64,000 bases of DNA from Bacillus sp. P14.5 (lineage in GTDB: Bacteria > Bacillota > Bacilli > Bacillales > Bacillaceae_B), in the NCBI RefSeq assembly GCF_003316765.1, contig NZ_NIJF01000067.1, positions 1 to 64,000 on the forward strand. Reading direction: 5' to 3'. Both the position numbers and the translations under genes were made by a program. The notes beneath the pieces were generated by a model that saw only the letters and a program-made list of their open reading frames with translations, did not search any database and had not been told where the DNA came from. This document shows, piece by piece, positions 63,749-64,000 of this stretch (its first letter is position 1; every line of letters starts with the position of its first letter).

Positions 63749-64000
63749 ATGTCAGAGAGTACAAATAATCCTTCTAACAAAAATCGTTTTATACGGTTAC
63801 TGAAAATCGGCAAGCCTTCAAAAATGATTTTTTCAGGAGCATTGGTATTAAGTTTATTTGAAACAGCTGCCTCCCTCATAGTTCCGCTTTTCACCATATC
63901 TCTAGTGGACCAAATATCAGGATCCGGGATTGAAATGAGTCTCATTTTCCTTCTCCTTGCAGCATTCATTGTGCAGGCAGTCGCCGGCGGATTTTCTCAT
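63749..64000 (+). CDS. ABC exporter (permease-ATPase fusion), 5' end only
   Basis: The ATG at 63749 follows AGAGGAAAAGAT. The visible 84 residues begin MSESTNNPSNKNRFIRLLKI and contain two hydrophobic segments (SKMIFSGALVLSLFETAASL and MSLIFLLLAAFIVQAVAGGF), the start of a type 1 ABC exporter transmembrane domain as in BmrA/YvcC-like multidrug or lipid exporters. The ATPase half lies beyond the window, so the family is an inference. A longer minus-strand ORF (63622-63969) is its shadow. Confidence 0.7.
   Translation, partial: MSESTNNPSNKNRFIRLLKIGKPSKMIFSGALVLSLFETAASLIVPLFTISLVDQISGSGIEMSLIFLLLAAFIVQAVAGGFSH

Noticed and set aside
63622-63969. 115-codon minus-strand ORF
   Set aside because: Antisense to the start of the ABC exporter, which has a good start and ribosome binding site.
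1-64000. CRISPR array, prophage, rRNA or tRNA genes
   Set aside because: No regularly spaced identical repeats, no phage structural genes, and no rRNA or tRNA signature seen.

Overview
The window looks like the chromosome of a low-GC, endospore-forming Bacillaceae member (Bacillus, Cytobacillus or Mesobacillus type). Three things point there. Ribosome binding sites are strong (AAGGAGG). Small acid-soluble spore protein genes are present (sspN, tlp, sspO, sspP), with a YjcZ-family gene. From about 12 to 44 kb the gene order matches the Bacillus subtilis sspP-sspO-citB-yneN-sspN-tlp-yneP-yneQ-yneR-plsY(yneS)-yneT-parE-parC-alsT block, with insertions and local inversions. That synteny is recalled knowledge and was not computed here.

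Layout. 1-9.9 kb is visibly AT-rich and accessory. It holds the 5' part of a group II intron running off the left edge, small membrane proteins, an ECF sigma factor with a DUF4179-type anti-sigma, an operon of a lipoprotein and two Opp/Dpp-like permeases, a divergent XRE-TPR (PlcR/RNPP-like) regulator, and a tandem AbrB-like protein. 10-15 kb has a Zur-controlled zinc-binding lipoprotein (AdcA with ZinT domain), a tRNA-dihydrouridine synthase, a staygreen homologue and an exported protein. 15-31 kb has alsT-like, parC, parE, a CoA-binding protein, a glycine-betaine-type ABC transporter, an NCS2 permease, plsY, a CapA-like protein and yneR. 31.5-36.4 kb is a signalling operon: hybrid histidine kinase, stand-alone receiver, and an Hpt-REC-GGDEF-REC protein. 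36.6-43.5 kb is the ssp/aconitase block. 43.5-46 kb holds selA, an Hsp20-like gene and a SelW/Rdx-like gene with an in-frame UGA. 46-64 kb has an SF1 helicase, a GlsB-like protein, a lysozyme-like protein, a BCCT transporter, two 3D-domain wall proteins, methionine aminopeptidase, DUF2254, DJ-1/PfpI, rhodanese, M24 peptidase, topoisomerase III and the start of an ABC exporter.

Most notable. (1) At 45654-45896 an 80-residue Rdx/SelW-like protein reads C-M-Q-(UGA) at its redox motif. Sixteen bases after the UGA is a perfect 6-bp stem with a GGU loop, as expected of a bacterial SECIS element. selA lies 0.7 kb away, so selenocysteine is probably made and used here. selB, selD and selC are not visible in the window. 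(2) Eight genes, including the normally essential parC, are interrupted at an A/T homopolymer, and in every case exactly one extra A restores the family-like frame. This is most simply a systematic homopolymer undercall in the source sequence, so these genes are probably intact. (3) At least three families of intergenic repeats are scattered through the window.

All family assignments come from reading the sequence and from memory; no database search was run.
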